Positions 33,101 through 45,541 of a stretch of DNA of 64,000 nt are shown here, piece by piece; within the stretch, counting starts at the first letter, position 1, and each line of letters opens with the position of its first letter. The translations under genes were made by a program, and so were the position numbers. Source of the stretch: Helianthus annuus (Eukaryota > Streptophyta > Magnoliopsida > Asterales > Asteraceae); the NCBI RefSeq assembly GCF_002127325.2, contig NC_035436.2:17085194-17149193 (forward strand), in the 5' to 3' direction. Under the pieces are notes generated by a model, which saw nothing but the letters and a program-made list of their open reading frames with translations, had not been told where the DNA came from and searched no databases.

Positions 33101-36100
33101 TATTAACAATATTACTTGCATTGGTTAATGAACTGTTTTACATACAACTGGTAACAAACGTTTTCTAAAACTGTGAACTCGCCAGCTTTGTCTGATACAC
33201 TTGTTACATGCTCGCAGGTCGTTAGATTTATTGGATTTGGAACTTGCTGTTTGGAGCGGCTTGAGTGGTCATGGTCATACTGATGGGATCATTTGTTAAA
33301 CACTTATTTATCATGTTTAATTAGTATTTACTTTAGGATACATTGATGCTTCCGCTGAACTTGTGGTTTTTGGAATAACTTATGATTGGAATTATTATTA
33401 TTATTATTATTATTGAAGGAACTTTATTTTAAACTTATGATTCAATGTAATTAGTGGCTCATTGCTAGTGGTCACACGCCTAACAGGGACACTCCCTAGG
33501 TGGTAATTTGAGGGTGTGACACTTGTAATTTGAAGAAAAATCAACAAAAGTTGAGCGAGTTCATGTGTATGTGAGTATGTATAAACCTTTAAAGTATGTA
33601 TGTATGTAAAAAGTCCCTGGTATGTAGCAATTAAAGAAAAAGAGATCACCAATGGGTTGCAAAGCCACTGATATGTGTGAAACGGTGCAGGAAGTACTCA
33701 AACCTAGCAAACTTGTCTTCGGGAATAAGACACAGTCACCACATGGGCCACCCTGGTCCGCATGGGTGTGGGCTCGCTACACCCAAATAGATCTATCACT
33801 CATGTCCCTCGGTCCTACCATGAGGATTAATGGCCTTAAGTATTATACCCACCTTTCACATGATCTAAGTAGTAAAAAAAAAACCCTCCTTAAGCTAATC
33901 ATACCACGTATAAAAGTGTCTGTAATAATTGTAACATGTATTTCACCCCCGAAGTATAAAACTGAAAACAGTTAAAAGAAAAGGGGGACATGAACTCACC
34001 GTAGTCCGTCTTCAGTATGTGTAACCCAAGTCTCCTCCTCAAACACGACTACCTACAGTGTACTAACGTCTATTAGACGAACGGGTCGTGCCTTTGCTTA
34101 ATATGAAGGTTTTTGAGTTACGTTACTTGTGTTTCCAGAATTATTCCAAGTTATAATTATTAGTCAAAATGATTATTTCAACTTTAAATTATAGTAAATG
34201 TTTGGAATAATTGTTAAACAATATTTCGTGTTCATACTTTTCAAGTACTTAAATTTCCGTATTCCTTCCCAAGGATGGGGGTATTTATACATGTATATTT
34301 GTAGTTTCGAAAAATATATTTTAAGTCCCACTTAGGAAAATATATTTAACTTATTTGTCCAAAAATAACGTATTTCCAAATATATGTATTTTTTCCCAAA
34401 TAATATATTTTCACATCCTTAGTTTCCAAAATAATATTTTACCCAAAATATGAGTGTACGAGTATCTTCTGGAATAATTCATAAGTTACGTTTTCTTGTT
34501 CGGTTTCACGATATTATGTGTGTAACTTAAATATTTTATTCCTTGATGTTTTCGGTATTATTTTGGAGTTGTAAATGTCAAGGTATTTTGTTAAGTTATA
34601 TTATTTTACCCTAAAATAATATAACTAATTCACAAAATATACAAATATTCACACAAGTGTCTTAGTATAAAATATATATTCTAAATATATATTTACCCAT
34701 TTTTATTTACAAAAACCAACCTCCGGTACTTTGTATTTTTTGTGACAAAACCCATGGCGAAGTTTATTTTGAAAAACAAAGTTGAAAATATACTTGTAAC
34801 ACTTGTTTAGAAAATATTTTCTAAGTGTTGGGATTTTTAGAAAATTTCACCAGAGTTTCCTTTGTAAATGGAGGTGTCCATGCTTATTAGCATATCATTT
34901 TCTTTTCGAAAAGTCATTCACACAATCATCAACAAGTCACCAAACAACATTACACTAGTCAAGTGCAAAAACAATGCACTTTCCATAACAACATGAACTT
35001 GGTTTTTCATAAAAACGCGTAGTAACCTAGTAGAGTGTTTAGTGGGTTTAGTTACCCTCCAAAGTGTGTTTATTTTTGTTAAAATCATGTTCTCGGGATT
35101 TTTAGATGTTCACAACTTGTGAACATGTTTTACAAAAATATCCATTTACAACTTTTTCATGTCTTACTAGTATTCATAAACTTATTTCCTTCCAAAAATA
35201 GTGTAAGAATCATGACCTTTCAAAATCCGTCTTTTTAACTTGGTTTGTTTAGAAAATTCATTTGTAAACCTTGGATCCGTACGATCATCTATTCACTTAG
35301 TTTACTAATTTTTCAAGAAATCATTTTGTTACCAAGTTTATGTTGAAACACGGAGGTGATTCTTTCATGTAAATCACCTCCTAACTTGTTAACTTAAGTT
35401 TATAATCTTACTTTAACAAGTTCAACCATGATGTTCAACATCATATTACTAGTAATCATTAAGCAAGCATCAAGTAACCAACAACATAACAAAACAACTC
35501 TATTTCATCAAGATTTCATCTTATTTCATCATCATGTTAGTTTTATGTTCAAGACTTATGTTTATGATCTTTTAGTGTTCTTGATATTTCATCTTAACAT
35601 AACTATTAACCACCATAAACATGAAGTAAATGAGGATCAAAGAAGCTTACTACTAGCTTTTAAGCTAGGGAAGATCAAGATGAAAAATGAGGGATAAAAG
35701 CTCGTGGAGAAGGTCCTTGATGATCCGTGAGTTCCACACTTCGTTATTCACCTTGATACACCTTTGTATATGTATGGAAGGATGAAACAAGATTGAATGA
35801 GGGTGATGATGGTGGTGGTGGGTTCGACCGTGAGCAAGCAAAGGGGGAAAGAAGATGAGTTGTGTGTTGGTGAGTGAAAGATAAGAACTTAGGTGCTAAA
35901 GGGTTTATTTATAATCCATTTCATGTGTTTAACCCATGGTTCATGTGCTTCAAGAAGTACTAACATATCAAATTAACAAATCAATAAAATCTAGGTGTGG
36001 GGGCCACCCATCATAACCGTAGATCAAGGGGGGGTGTTTAGTTGAGGGGTAGTGGGTAAGTTAGAGATCTTGGTTGAAATCCAATGTTTAGTTAGTGCAT

Positions 36101-36783
36101 TATGTGTGTTATATATTATATAGGGTGTTAGGGTGTTCGTGGACCATAACTAGCTCAGAAAAAGTGAAACAGTGTTTTTATCAATATTTTTGTGTTCCGG
36201 GTAATGTCCGATTGTTCGGTTTGATACCGTTCCGTTAAAGTGCTAAGTTGTATCGTAAAGTGTCCTTTATGTAACTTTTAGTGACACTTTTAATTCCCGA
36301 CACTTAGGAAAGCATACATGACCATTTTGCCATATTTTTGCAAGTGACTAGCATGTTTAAATGCTGAATTTTGTTAATAATTGCAGAATTTTGCATTTTA
36401 AGTGGGTTTTAGGCACTTTCCGGCACCTAAACTATCACCTAGTGACACAGTTTTATGGTCCTTACTTCCCTACACTCCCTACTAGTGTAGTGCCTTGTCT
36501 CTGGCTCATACTGGGCCTCAAAATAGTGTCTGTCTATGTACTGGCACTGTCGATATATTCCTGAATCATCCGCTCACTGTGCTGACTGTGCTTTGTGCAT
36601 CAAGTAAGTCACTAAAGTTTGTGTGTAATAAATGGAGTGACAGTATGAAATGTGATGCATATGTATGTAAGTAACAGAAATCAGAAAGCAGTTTAATCAT
36701 CATTTGTAATCAAGCACAGTCATTAAGCACAAACTAATAATTAATTAGTTGTACGGATGCATGCAAATTTGACAGTTGTCACA
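30136..36783 (-). mobile_element. solo LTR (chromovirus type), split by a nested element
   Basis: Left end TGTCACACCCTGAC (plus strand) and right end GACAGTTGTCACA are flanked by identical 5-bp duplications CATCC (30131-30135, 36784-36788). Removing the nested element 30509-33521 with its duplication leaves about 3.6 kb, matching the length of the 19381 solo LTR. The outer parts are 30136-30508 and 33522-36783. No internal protein region of this element remains. Confidence 0.8.
30509..33521 (+). mobile_element. internally deleted gypsy element with 3' LTR, nested
   Basis: Flanked by CTTGT on both sides (30504-30508, 33522-33526). The first about 100 bp begin TGTGGCGCCCGAGG and run into ATTTCGGGACGAAATTTC, the conserved end of chromovirus pol just before the PPT (AAGTTGGGGATGA). 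The 3' LTR follows at 30611-33521, starting TGTGACCACCCGA and ending GGGTGTGACA (2911 bp). Nearly all of the 5' LTR and the gag-pol region is missing, yet the target duplication is intact, so the deletion happened inside the element after insertion or during its replication. Confidence 0.75.
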
Positions 36784-37105
36784 CATCCCTTGTCACCCAC
36801 CTGCACCTCCACCTCCACCACCACCCCACCAGCCATTACCACCATTACCAAATTTGAAACCCTACCACACCAGCCATAACCACCATTGTCGGATCTGAAA
36901 CCCCACCCAATTCTATCAATATTCGTTCAACAAAATAACAACAATTCAATTTTTTTAAAATTTCCCGTAAAAAAACTGTTGACATCTCCTTGATTTGACT
37001 TAATCCTTGAACAAATCCAAAACGTATTGAGCCCTACTCGACTTAATTAAAACGAATTCTAAGGTTTCTAAACAAAATTAGCATGATGAATGAAACTGAA
37101 GCAAA
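36784..37105. other. spacer with CCACC-rich stretch, no gene
   Basis: Pyrimidine and CCACC repeats at 36790-36850, partly doubled ('ccagccattaccaccattacc' and 'ccagccataaccaccattgtc'). No coding call. Confidence 0.4.
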
Positions 37106-37348
37106 TGTAACACCGCTCCATCCGATTATGTGAAAAATCGAAATTTAGCTTGATTATGTGATGTTTAGATGAAACTTGTAATAAAAACAAGTTTAAGAGT
37201 GAATCCTAGTTGATAATTTGCAAGAATCATGTTTTAAATTATGAAAATTATGATAACCCATTCATAGGTTAAACGGGTTTTTGCAAAGAGATGAACACAA
37301 GAATTATGGTTATTAGAAGTAGTATTACTTGAATTCTATATGATGATT
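37106..37348 (+). mobile_element. LTR fragment interrupted by the CACTA element (left part)
   Basis: Starts TGTAACACCGCTCC, like the chromovirus LTRs in this window, and is cut at 37348 by the CACTA insertion. It resumes at 55227 and remains LTR-like to about 55870 ('aagaatccggatcgtcaagtgg', 'ctctaaaggtacgcgacttt'). The far end was not found. Confidence 0.55.
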
Positions 37349-38210
37349 CACTACTACAAAAAGAGGCATTTGCTATGAAGTTTTGCTACGGACTAAAATC
37401 GGTCGCAAATTTTGCTACAAATTAGCTACGGACACCCTTTGCTACCATTTTGCTACGAATACTCCGTCGCAAATGAAATACGTAGCAAAAGCTGTAGCAA
37501 AACTGAGGAAATAAATATAGAAAAAATAACAAAGCAAAATTCGTAGCAAAATCCGTAACAAAACCAATAAAATAAATATTTAGAAACTAACTAAAAAAAC
37601 TCAAATAAAATCCATAGCAAAATCTGTAGCAAAGTGGAGAATATAAGTATTTAAAAAATAATTAAATAAAATGCCTAGCAAAATTCGTAGCAAAATATAG
37701 AAAAAAAATCTAAAACCAAACGTAGAAAAACTAGTAGCAAAATCCGTAACAAAACTGAGGAGACAAATATAAACTAACATAATGTAGCAAATTTGGTAGC
37801 AAACCAATAAAATAAATATTTGAAAATTAACTAAAAAAAGTTGAATAAAATTCGTAGCAAAGTTGTAGCAAAGTTGAAAATATAAATAATTAAAGAATAA
37901 TTAAATAAAATGCCTAGCAAAATTTGTAGCAAAATCTATAAAAAAAAATCTAAAACCAACATAAACTTGTAGCATCATCCGTAGCAAAATCCGTAGCAAA
38001 AATTGAGAAAAAAAAATATTTAGAAACAAATTAATAACACCGATAGCAAATTCCATAGCAAATTTGACAAAATAAATATTAAAAAAAATAAGTTAAAACT
38101 CGTAACAAAAACCATAGCAAAAATCAAGAAAATAAGTATTGAAAAATAATTAATAAAATATATAGCAAACTAGAGAACATAAATATTAAAATATTTTAAT
38201 AAGTATACAA
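37349..38210. repeat. CACTA left subterminal repeat region
   Basis: About 25 occurrences of GTAGCAAA or close variants, most in the same orientation, in an A-rich background. No gene. Confidence 0.85.
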
Positions 38211-38289
38211 ATAATTTTATTTTGACTCAGGCTAAGATTTAGGTTTTGTTTAATGACTATAAAGATTAATAGTGACAAATCGTAGGTCT

Positions 38290-40215
38290 TAATAGACTGC
38301 CTGTTGTGATGTTGTGATCCATTAAGGCCCCATATGACCTATGATTTCCCATTTTGACCCATTAAGGCCTCATATGGTCCATTAGGACATATATGACCTA
38401 CTATTGCTCATTATGATCCATTAAGGCCCATTATGATCCATTAAGACAAATATGACCTATTATTACCCGTTGTGGACCGTTAAGGCTCAATGATGTCCAT
38501 TAAGACATATATGACCTACTATTGTCTTTTGTGATCCATTAAGGCCCAATATGGTCCATGAAGGCAGATATACCCTACTATTGCCTATTGTGATCCAATA
38601 AGACCTAATATGGTCACTTGAGACATATATGTTATACTGTTGCCCGTAGTAAACTAATAAGGCCCAATATGTACGTTAAGACATACAATATCTAATATTA
38701 CCTACAGTAATCAATCAAGGCCCAATACGGTCCATTAAGACATATATGATTTACTATTGCCCGTTGTCATCCATTAAGGCCCAATATGATCCATTAAGAC
38801 ATATATTATCTACTATTGCCCGTTGTAGCCAATTAAGGCTTAATATAGTCCGTTAAGACATATATGATCTACGATTGCCCATTATGATCCATTAAGACCC
38901 AATATGGTCCATTAAAACTACATATGACCTACTATTGCCCGTTGTGATCTATTAAGGCCCAATATTGTCCATTAAGACATATATGACCTACTATTGTATG
39001 TTGTTATCTATTAAGGCCTAATATGACACACTAAGACACATATAACCAACTATTTCCCTTTGTGATCCAATAAGGCATATATGGTCCACTAAGACATATA
39101 TATCTCCCATTGCCCGTAGTAAACTAATAAGGCCCATTATGGAATGTTAAGGTATATAATATCTATTATTACATGTAGTAATCCATTAAGGCCCAATATG
39201 GTCCATTAACACATATGTGACCTAATATTTCCCGTTGTGATCCATCAAGGCCTAGTATGGTATGTTAAGACATATAATATCTACTACTGCCCGCTGTGGC
39301 CCATTAAGGCTTAATATGGTATGTTAAGACATATGTGACCTAATATTGCCCGTTGTGATCCATTAAGGCCCAATATGGTATGTTAAGACATATATTATCT
39401 ACTATTGCCCGTTGTGGCCCATTAAGGCTTAATATAGTCTGTGAAGACATATATCATCTACCATTGCCCGTAGTAAACTAATAAGGCCCAATATGGTACG
39501 TTAAGACATATAATATCTACTATTACATGTAGACTGTAGTAATCAATTAAGGCCCAATATGGTACATTAAGACATATGTCACCAAATATTGGCCGTTGTG
39601 ATCCATTAAGGCCCAATATGGCCTGTTAAGACATACACTATCTATTATTGCCCGTTGTGGCCCATTAATATGGCCCGTTAAGACATATATGATCTACCAT
39701 TTCCTATAGTAAACTAATAAGGCCCAATATGATACATTAAGACATATAATATCTACTATTACATGTAGTAATCCATTAAGGCCCAATATGGTCCATTAAG
39801 ACATATGTGACCTAATATTACCCATTGTGATCCATTAAGGCCCAATATGGTCTGCTAAGATATATATGACCTACCATTGCTCGTAGTAAACTAATAAGGC
39901 CCAATATAGTTAGTTAAGACACATATGATCTACCATTTCCCGTTGTAAACTAATAATGCCCAATATGGTACGTTAAGATATATACTATCTATTAATATCT
40001 ACTGTTACTTGTAGTAATCCATTAAGGCTCAATATGGTCCATTAAGACATATGTGACCTAATATTGCACGCTGTGATCCATTAAGACCCAATATGGTCTG
40101 TAAAGACATATACTATCTATTATTGCCCTTGGTGGCCCATTAAGGCTTAATATGGTGCGTTAAGACATATCTGATCTACCATTGCCTGTAGGAAACTAAT
40201 AAGGCCCATTAAGGT
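38290..40215. repeat. 59-bp satellite array, roughly 30 units, inside the CACTA
   Basis: Units read like 'ccattaaggcccaatatggt', 'ccattaagacatatatgacc', 'tactattgcccgttgtgatc', with period about 59 bp and moderate divergence. Some units share a variant ('cgtagtaaactaataaggccc'), suggesting higher-order amplification. No coding frame. Confidence 0.9.
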
Positions 40216-41587
40216 TCCTAGGTGAAATGAACGATTTCCAAGCCAGAATTGGAGATTACTGAAGACAAGTAGAAGGGAGGCCCAATCCATTACCTTACGG
40301 GTCGTGAACAAGGGTGTGAACTACGAGTTGTGGGCCTTAAGTTAGTGCACCGAGCTAAAGATTGGAAACTCTAAAGTGAGAAGGCAACACGTGGCAAGTT
40401 TATGGGCCATAACCCGGATCTGGTTTACAAGTTGTAACCCACCCAAACCACACTTGGATTATATTTAAGGATGAGACTGTGATCATAATGGAAAATCATA
40501 TTTTATATCAGTCTTGTTTAAATCATACATATACAATATGCAATCAATCATCAAATACGTGTTTATATACAATAATAATACAAGGGTATTTTAGACATTT
40601 CATCAGTCAACTAACAACTTATTTCAAGAGGGACCTTATTGATTCATATCGACAACCACAAGGACTTAATTGCTCAGTTTGCCAAATAAAGACTCACAGT
40701 GCCATTGGGTGTTAACCATAGCGACTCAAATTGTAGTTTACTCTAAAAAACGTATTTTTGGTATTGCAAACTATACGAGTGTCGACACCATATCGATACC
40801 GTGACGAGCCAAACCGATTTCGATCAAACAAAATCGGTACCAGTATCGGTATTATCGCAACTGATATTTGTTTTAATGGTATTCGATTGATTTAAAGCAC
40901 GTGTCAGTATCATTTTGGGCATATCATCCCTTTATATTCCTAATTTTCTGTTTTAGCTGCTAAAGCGAATGCTATTACCGGAACCAAATGAACATATACC
41001 ATCCGAGTTTCCTTCGCGTAGTATGGGGGAAAGCGACTAGTTGTAACTAAATAAAATTTTTGTTAAAACTATTTATTTGTTAAGGAACATAAGACTTTTT
41101 TTAGACCATGGCTTGTTATTGTTCTTATATTTATTTATATCCCTTACTTAAATATAATTACTAAATAAATGAAAAAAAAATCAAAATTGCTAATCTAATT
41201 TGCCGCCCTCACAACCAAAAAAACTAAAAAAAAAATCAAAATTCCTTATCTAATTTGCCGCCCCCATTTCCCGCTCCTACTTTTCCGAAGCAGTTCCGTC
41301 AAATCCACGCATTTAAACCCCCTCAACCCTCAATATGCAAGATGCGAACCACCACCGGCCGAAAATTTCCATCCGACGACTACCGTCCGACAATGGCAGT
41401 GGTTGTTGTTCATAGATTTTAACGCTCCGTTGATGGATTTCTTGATTTGCCATTGAGGTATCAAATATTATTTTGTTTGTTTGTTGATTACGTAATAAGT
41501 ACATCATGTATATATTTTTATTGTATCGATTTTGAATACAGTTTCTGCTGATCTTAGTTCTGTTTAATTCTTGGTCGGGTTAATTCA
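40216..41587. other. CACTA interior with gene-like remnants
   Basis: Holds an ORF of 78 codons (40479-40715) and an exon-like GC-richer piece (41333-41455) that ends CCATTGAG before GTATCAAA, a splice-donor-like junction. Neither matches a family I recognise. The gypsy inserted 130 bp after that junction. Confidence 0.35.
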
Positions 41588-41592
41588 ACTTC

Positions 41593-42240
41593 TGAAGAGG
41601 TATGGTCCCAATTCCCTGCCTACATGGCAGGGACCACACCACTTTTGTGCACACAAGGCACCCATGTCACCAGAAACTTCTAGAAGCCTCCAGAAGACAT
41701 CTAGGCGGTTCACAGCTGGCATCAAAGATGCTTTGCCCAACATAAAGGACAACACGTGTCACCATTGACAGAAGGCCACGTAGGCCTGCGACAATCCAGG
41801 GAGCAGGGCTGACGCGACCAGTACGAGGTACCCAGCACAAGCGAATACAAGGACGCCACGTGTACCACTACACCCTTCGCGACAGAGCAGACCAAGAGGA
41901 TATTCCCTTTGGTCGGACAGCTGGCGCACACCCACAGCTGGCACAGCTGCTTCCTTCTTCTTCAGCCTCTGGCTATAAATAGGACCCTTCATCATTCAGG
42001 TTGAGGATCTTGGCTCTCTTTACTCTCTCTATACACACACTGTTTTATTCATCTCAGAGCAGTACTTATTCTCACGCTGGAGCCTGGTTAAGAGGGAAAG
42101 CCCCCTTCCCCCTCTTAACGAGACTAACGGTGTTTACTGTTTTGCAGATCTCAGGCCACCGATACGAGCAAGAGAAGAGGTTGAACCCCATAAGTGAAAC
42201 GACCCTCTTGGTTATCTTTGTGTTAACCAATGTTTCAACA
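41593..42240 (+). repeat. 5' LTR of the Tat gypsy
   Basis: TGAAGAGGTATGGTCCC to AATGTTTCAACA. TATAAATA at 41974-41981. Contains the transcription start region and the U5 with TTCTCACGCTGGAG. Confidence 0.95.
41974..41981 (+). promoter_or_regulatory. TATA box of the 5' LTR promoter
   Basis: TATAAATA in CTGGCTATAAATAGG; this would drive the gag-pol genomic RNA. The same box is at 53063-53070 in the 3' LTR. Confidence 0.75.
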
Positions 42241-42241
42241 T

Positions 42242-42255
42242 TGGCGCCATCCGCT
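42242..42255 (+). other. primer-binding site
   Basis: TGGCGCCATCCGCT starts one base after the LTR's CA. TGGCGCC is the usual start of a gypsy PBS, complementary to a tRNA 3' end. The matching tRNA was not identified. Confidence 0.6.
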
Positions 42256-42308
42256 TTTTTGCAAGACCACTCTCACCTCTTTTTCTCTTCTAGAAAACAC
42301 TCGTGAAA

Positions 42309-45300
42309 ATGGCAGACCAGAATCATTCACACCCAGCTGACGGAGAAATCTCTTCCTTTGAACTCGTTTCGGACACAACACACGTCCAACGAAGTCAAAG
42401 GAACGAGACCATCCAAGAAGGTCAGTTGAACAACGAGTTTCCATCCATTTTTGGAAGTGCGTCCAGGGCTGCTAGCCAAACCACAACTGGACCCATCTTC
42501 CAAACACCAGCAAGAATCATCACTCAAACCACAAACGGGGCTGCTCTCCAACCTCCAACGGGGATATTACACCAAACACCGCCGCCGATGCAGACAGTAA
42601 GCCATGGACCAGGCCCTTCTGTGCCATCGGAACAAGCACAACTCAACTATTCTGCACTTTTAGGGCTACCCGAAGGAAAAACTCTGGCTTCCTGGTATGC
42701 CGAACAAATGGCGTCCATAAACCTCGTTTATACGCAGCTCAGCGCACAACAAGCCTTGCTCCAAGCGCAGGCTAACCAATCAGCATTCGTAACTCCACAA
42801 CCAAGGTCTCTGAGTGCACACACGGCTCAGCAGACAAACGCGTGGAACTTACGACCAGAAAGAGAACCAGTGCAACAGGTCAGAAGACCCAGCATACAAG
42901 ACACGCGCGATACTTATGCTGAAACAGAGAGCAACTTCGTCCAAACCTCCAATCTACAACGAAGGCCGGTCCAAACCCGTTTGGGCGCGCGCAACATGAA
43001 TACAGAATGGGAAGAGGAGGAAGACGACCCAACTTACAAGGCGGAATCCACAGTGTTCAGCAGACTTCCTCCGGAACACGAAGCATACAAACCAACCAAG
43101 CGCGCGGGGTACAACCCCAAAGCAGAGCATGATTACACCTTGAGCTATCGTCCTGAGGACATGGCTGAAAATTCAAAATTCATTCGAGAAATCGCGTGCG
43201 CGGCCATCGACAAAACGAAATTACCACACAACGTGGGTAAATACAACGGGTTGACGGACCCAGACGATCACCTCCAGGTATTTAAAGGTGCGGGAGCAAC
43301 AGACGGATGGAACTTACCAACATGGTGCCACCTGTTTGCTCAGACATTCGTTGGCGCGGCGCGCATTTGGTTCGACAACTTACCGGCTGGCAAAATCAAA
43401 TCATGGGTCGATTTCCGAGAGAAGTTCCTGGCACACTTCTCTCAGCAGCGAAGACAAGCCAGAGATCCGGGTGATTGTCTGAACATATGGAGAAAAGACT
43501 ATGAAAGCGTAGAAGATTTCATTACAAGGTATAACAAAGAATGTCTAGAGATCGGAGACATACCAGAGAAAATGATGCGCGCACACTTCATGCGAGCGGT
43601 CAAGTGCGACGATCTGGTTAAAAGAATCAAAGGGCGAGATGGAGGACCCAAAGACTGGGAAACCTTCATCGAAGCGGCCAAGACCATTGCGCAGACAGAC
43701 AGGCAACTGACCGGTGACGATCACCGTCAGCGCACACATAACCATAACGATCGAAACAACAGAAGGGGCAGAAATCAACCGTGGAGGGCTTCTGGGAACA
43801 GAGAAAGAAGCCCCCCACGGGACGACGCACGCCATACGATCAATCAGATAGCCCACCGAAAAGAAGTAAAGCGCGAAAATAGAGAAAAGCAGTGGACTCC
43901 ACTAACCAAAACACCTTCTGAAGTTTTAGCCACAGAGAACCATCAGTTCAAACCACCCTTGCAGATGCGCAACAAAAGGGGTCAAGACCCAAATCTCTTC
44001 TGTGAATTCCACAAAGATACGGGCCACTTGACCGATGACTGCTTTAGCTTAAAGCAAGAAATCGAAAGAGCTCTAAGAGACGGAAAGCTCGGTCACTTAG
44101 TCAAAGGAGGAAAGCGCGATTATCGCCAGATACAACGAAGAGATGAAGGTCCAGACAACAAGAAGCTCAGAAAGCTAGAAACTCACATGGTGCAAGGGGG
44201 CCCACGGCGACCAAGAAAAAACTACAACAAGCGCGCGCAGGATGATTCATGGCGCGAGAAGCAAGTGGTGTTCCCAGTTGTCAGGGGAGGTCCAAGAGAA
44301 AAGCGGCCAATAGTCATCCCAGGGGTGATCGGCCACTACCAAACAGATTACATCTTCATCGATCCTGGGAGCACCGCAGACATCATATATGAACAGTGCT
44401 TCAATCAATTCGACCAAGAGGATAAGGCGCGCCTAGAACCAGTCGATTACCCACTAACTGGATTCTGCAACGAGGCCGTCTTTCCCCTAGGACAAATATC
44501 GTTCCCAGTATTGCTTTCTGATGGGAGAAATTCAAGAACCGAAGAAGTCACATTCATGGTGCTACCGGCACATTCAAGACATGACATCCTCTTAGGAAGA
44601 GAATCCCAAGGAGATTTCAGCATGATCTGTTCCGCACCACATTCTGCCATAGGCTTTCCAACTGAAACAGGCATTGCGTTGATATACGCAAGCAAAGAAG
44701 TGCTAACAACAGATGAAATCAGGCCGGCAAAAGCAAGCAAGCCCGCACCACGCATAGAGGCAGAAAAATGGGTATTGAATAGCGCGTACCCAGAACAAAC
44801 AGTCACTCTGGGGCCCGCAATGTCTGATCTAATGCGCGCGGCGCTAAAGAAATTACTGCATGACAACATGGACGTGTTCGCCTGGACACCGGCTGATATG
44901 GTCGGTGTTCCACGGCATATAGCAGAACACCGTCTAAACGTCTCCGAAGATGCCAAGCCAGTGGTGCACGCCAAACGCCACCTAGGCGATATCAAACATG
45001 ATGCAATGAAAGAACAAGTGTTGGAACTGCTAAACACAGGAATCATCAGGGAAGTCCGGTACCAAACGTGGGTAGCAAGCCCAGTAATGGTAAAGAAACC
45101 GAATGGTAGTTGGAGAATGTGTGTCGACTACAAAGATCTGAACAAAGCATGTCCCCGTGACTGCTACGCTTTACCAGACATAGACGAGAAAATAGATTCT
45201 CTGGCAACGTTTCGGTGGAAATGTTTTCTGGATTGCTACAAAGGATACCACCAGGTCCAGATGGCTGTTCAAGATGAAGATAAAACCGCATTCCGCACGC

Positions 45301-45518
45301 CAACAGGGTTATACTGCTACACCAAGATGGCGTTCGGCTTAAAGAATGCAGGTGCTACATACCAACGGTTGATGAACGAAACATTCAGTGACGCCATCGG
45401 TAAATACATAGAAGTATACATGGATGATCTGGTAATCATGAGCAAGGAGGAGAGCGCGATGCTGGCAAATATTCAGAAAACCTTCAACACGCTGCGCAGC
45501 GTGAGCATTAGAAACTGA
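42309..45518 (+). CDS. gag-pol: gag-protease-RT polyprotein, ended early by a frameshift
   Basis: Starts at ATG 42309 (MADQNHSHPADGEISSFELV) and stays open for 1069 codons. The Gly/Gln-rich N-terminus is followed by the retrotrans_gag capsid domain (about residues 310-470, with WFDNLPAGKIKSW and FREKFLAHFS). A zinc-knuckle variant CEFHKDTGHLTDDC (C-x2-H-x4-H-x4-C) starts at residue 565. The aspartic protease has IDPGSTAD with Asp 685. The reverse transcriptase spans about residues 900-1065 and includes YMDD at 1037-1040, the catalytic aspartates. The frame ends at a TGA at 45516, just after the palm domain, while the rest of pol continues in another frame from about 45512. A single indel there separates the two halves. 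This is the plus-strand product of the 5' LTR promoter. Confidence 0.95.
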   Translation: MADQNHSHPADGEISSFELVSDTTHVQRSQRNETIQEGQLNNEFPSIFGSASRAASQTTTGPIFQTPARIITQTTNGAALQPPTGILHQTPPPMQTVSHGPGPSVPSEQAQLNYSALLGLPEGKTLASWYAEQMASINLVYTQLSAQQALLQAQANQSAFVTPQPRSLSAHTAQQTNAWNLRPEREPVQQVRRPSIQDTRDTYAETESNFVQTSNLQRRPVQTRLGARNMNTEWEEEEDDPTYKAESTVFSRLPPEHEAYKPTKRAGYNPKAEHDYTLSYRPEDMAENSKFIREIACAAIDKTKLPHNVGKYNGLTDPDDHLQVFKGAGATDGWNLPTWCHLFAQTFVGAARIWFDNLPAGKIKSWVDFREKFLAHFSQQRRQARDPGDCLNIWRKDYESVEDFITRYNKECLEIGDIPEKMMRAHFMRAVKCDDLVKRIKGRDGGPKDWETFIEAAKTIAQTDRQLTGDDHRQRTHNHNDRNNRRGRNQPWRASGNRERSPPRDDARHTINQIAHRKEVKRENREKQWTPLTKTPSEVLATENHQFKPPLQMRNKRGQDPNLFCEFHKDTGHLTDDCFSLKQEIERALRDGKLGHLVKGGKRDYRQIQRRDEGPDNKKLRKLETHMVQGGPRRPRKNYNKRAQDDSWREKQVVFPVVRGGPREKRPIVIPGVIGHYQTDYIFIDPGSTADIIYEQCFNQFDQEDKARLEPVDYPLTGFCNEAVFPLGQISFPVLLSDGRNSRTEEVTFMVLPAHSRHDILLGRESQGDFSMICSAPHSAIGFPTETGIALIYASKEVLTTDEIRPAKASKPAPRIEAEKWVLNSAYPEQTVTLGPAMSDLMRAALKKLLHDNMDVFAWTPADMVGVPRHIAEHRLNVSEDAKPVVHAKRHLGDIKHDAMKEQVLELLNTGIIREVRYQTWVASPVMVKKPNGSWRMCVDYKDLNKACPRDCYALPDIDEKIDSLATFRWKCFLDCYKGYHQVQMAVQDEDKTAFRTPTGLYCYTKMAFGLKNAGATYQRLMNETFSDAIGKYIEVYMDDLVIMSKEESAMLANIQKTFNTLRSVSIRN

Positions 45519-45541
45519 ATCCAGCAAAGTGCTCATTCGGA

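Noticed and set aside
40479..40715. Apparent CCHC zinc knuckle (CSVCQIKTHSAIGC) in a 78-codon frame
   Set aside because: The spacing fits CX2CX4HX4C, but the rest of the frame has no homology I recognise and the DNA resembles transposon filler; most likely chance.
42303..42308. Gag start two codons before the ATG
   Set aside because: The first codon there is GTG; ATG at 42309 is the likely start.
44447..45046. 199-codon minus-strand open frame
   Set aside because: Exact shadow of the gag-pol frame; no domain and no independent signals.
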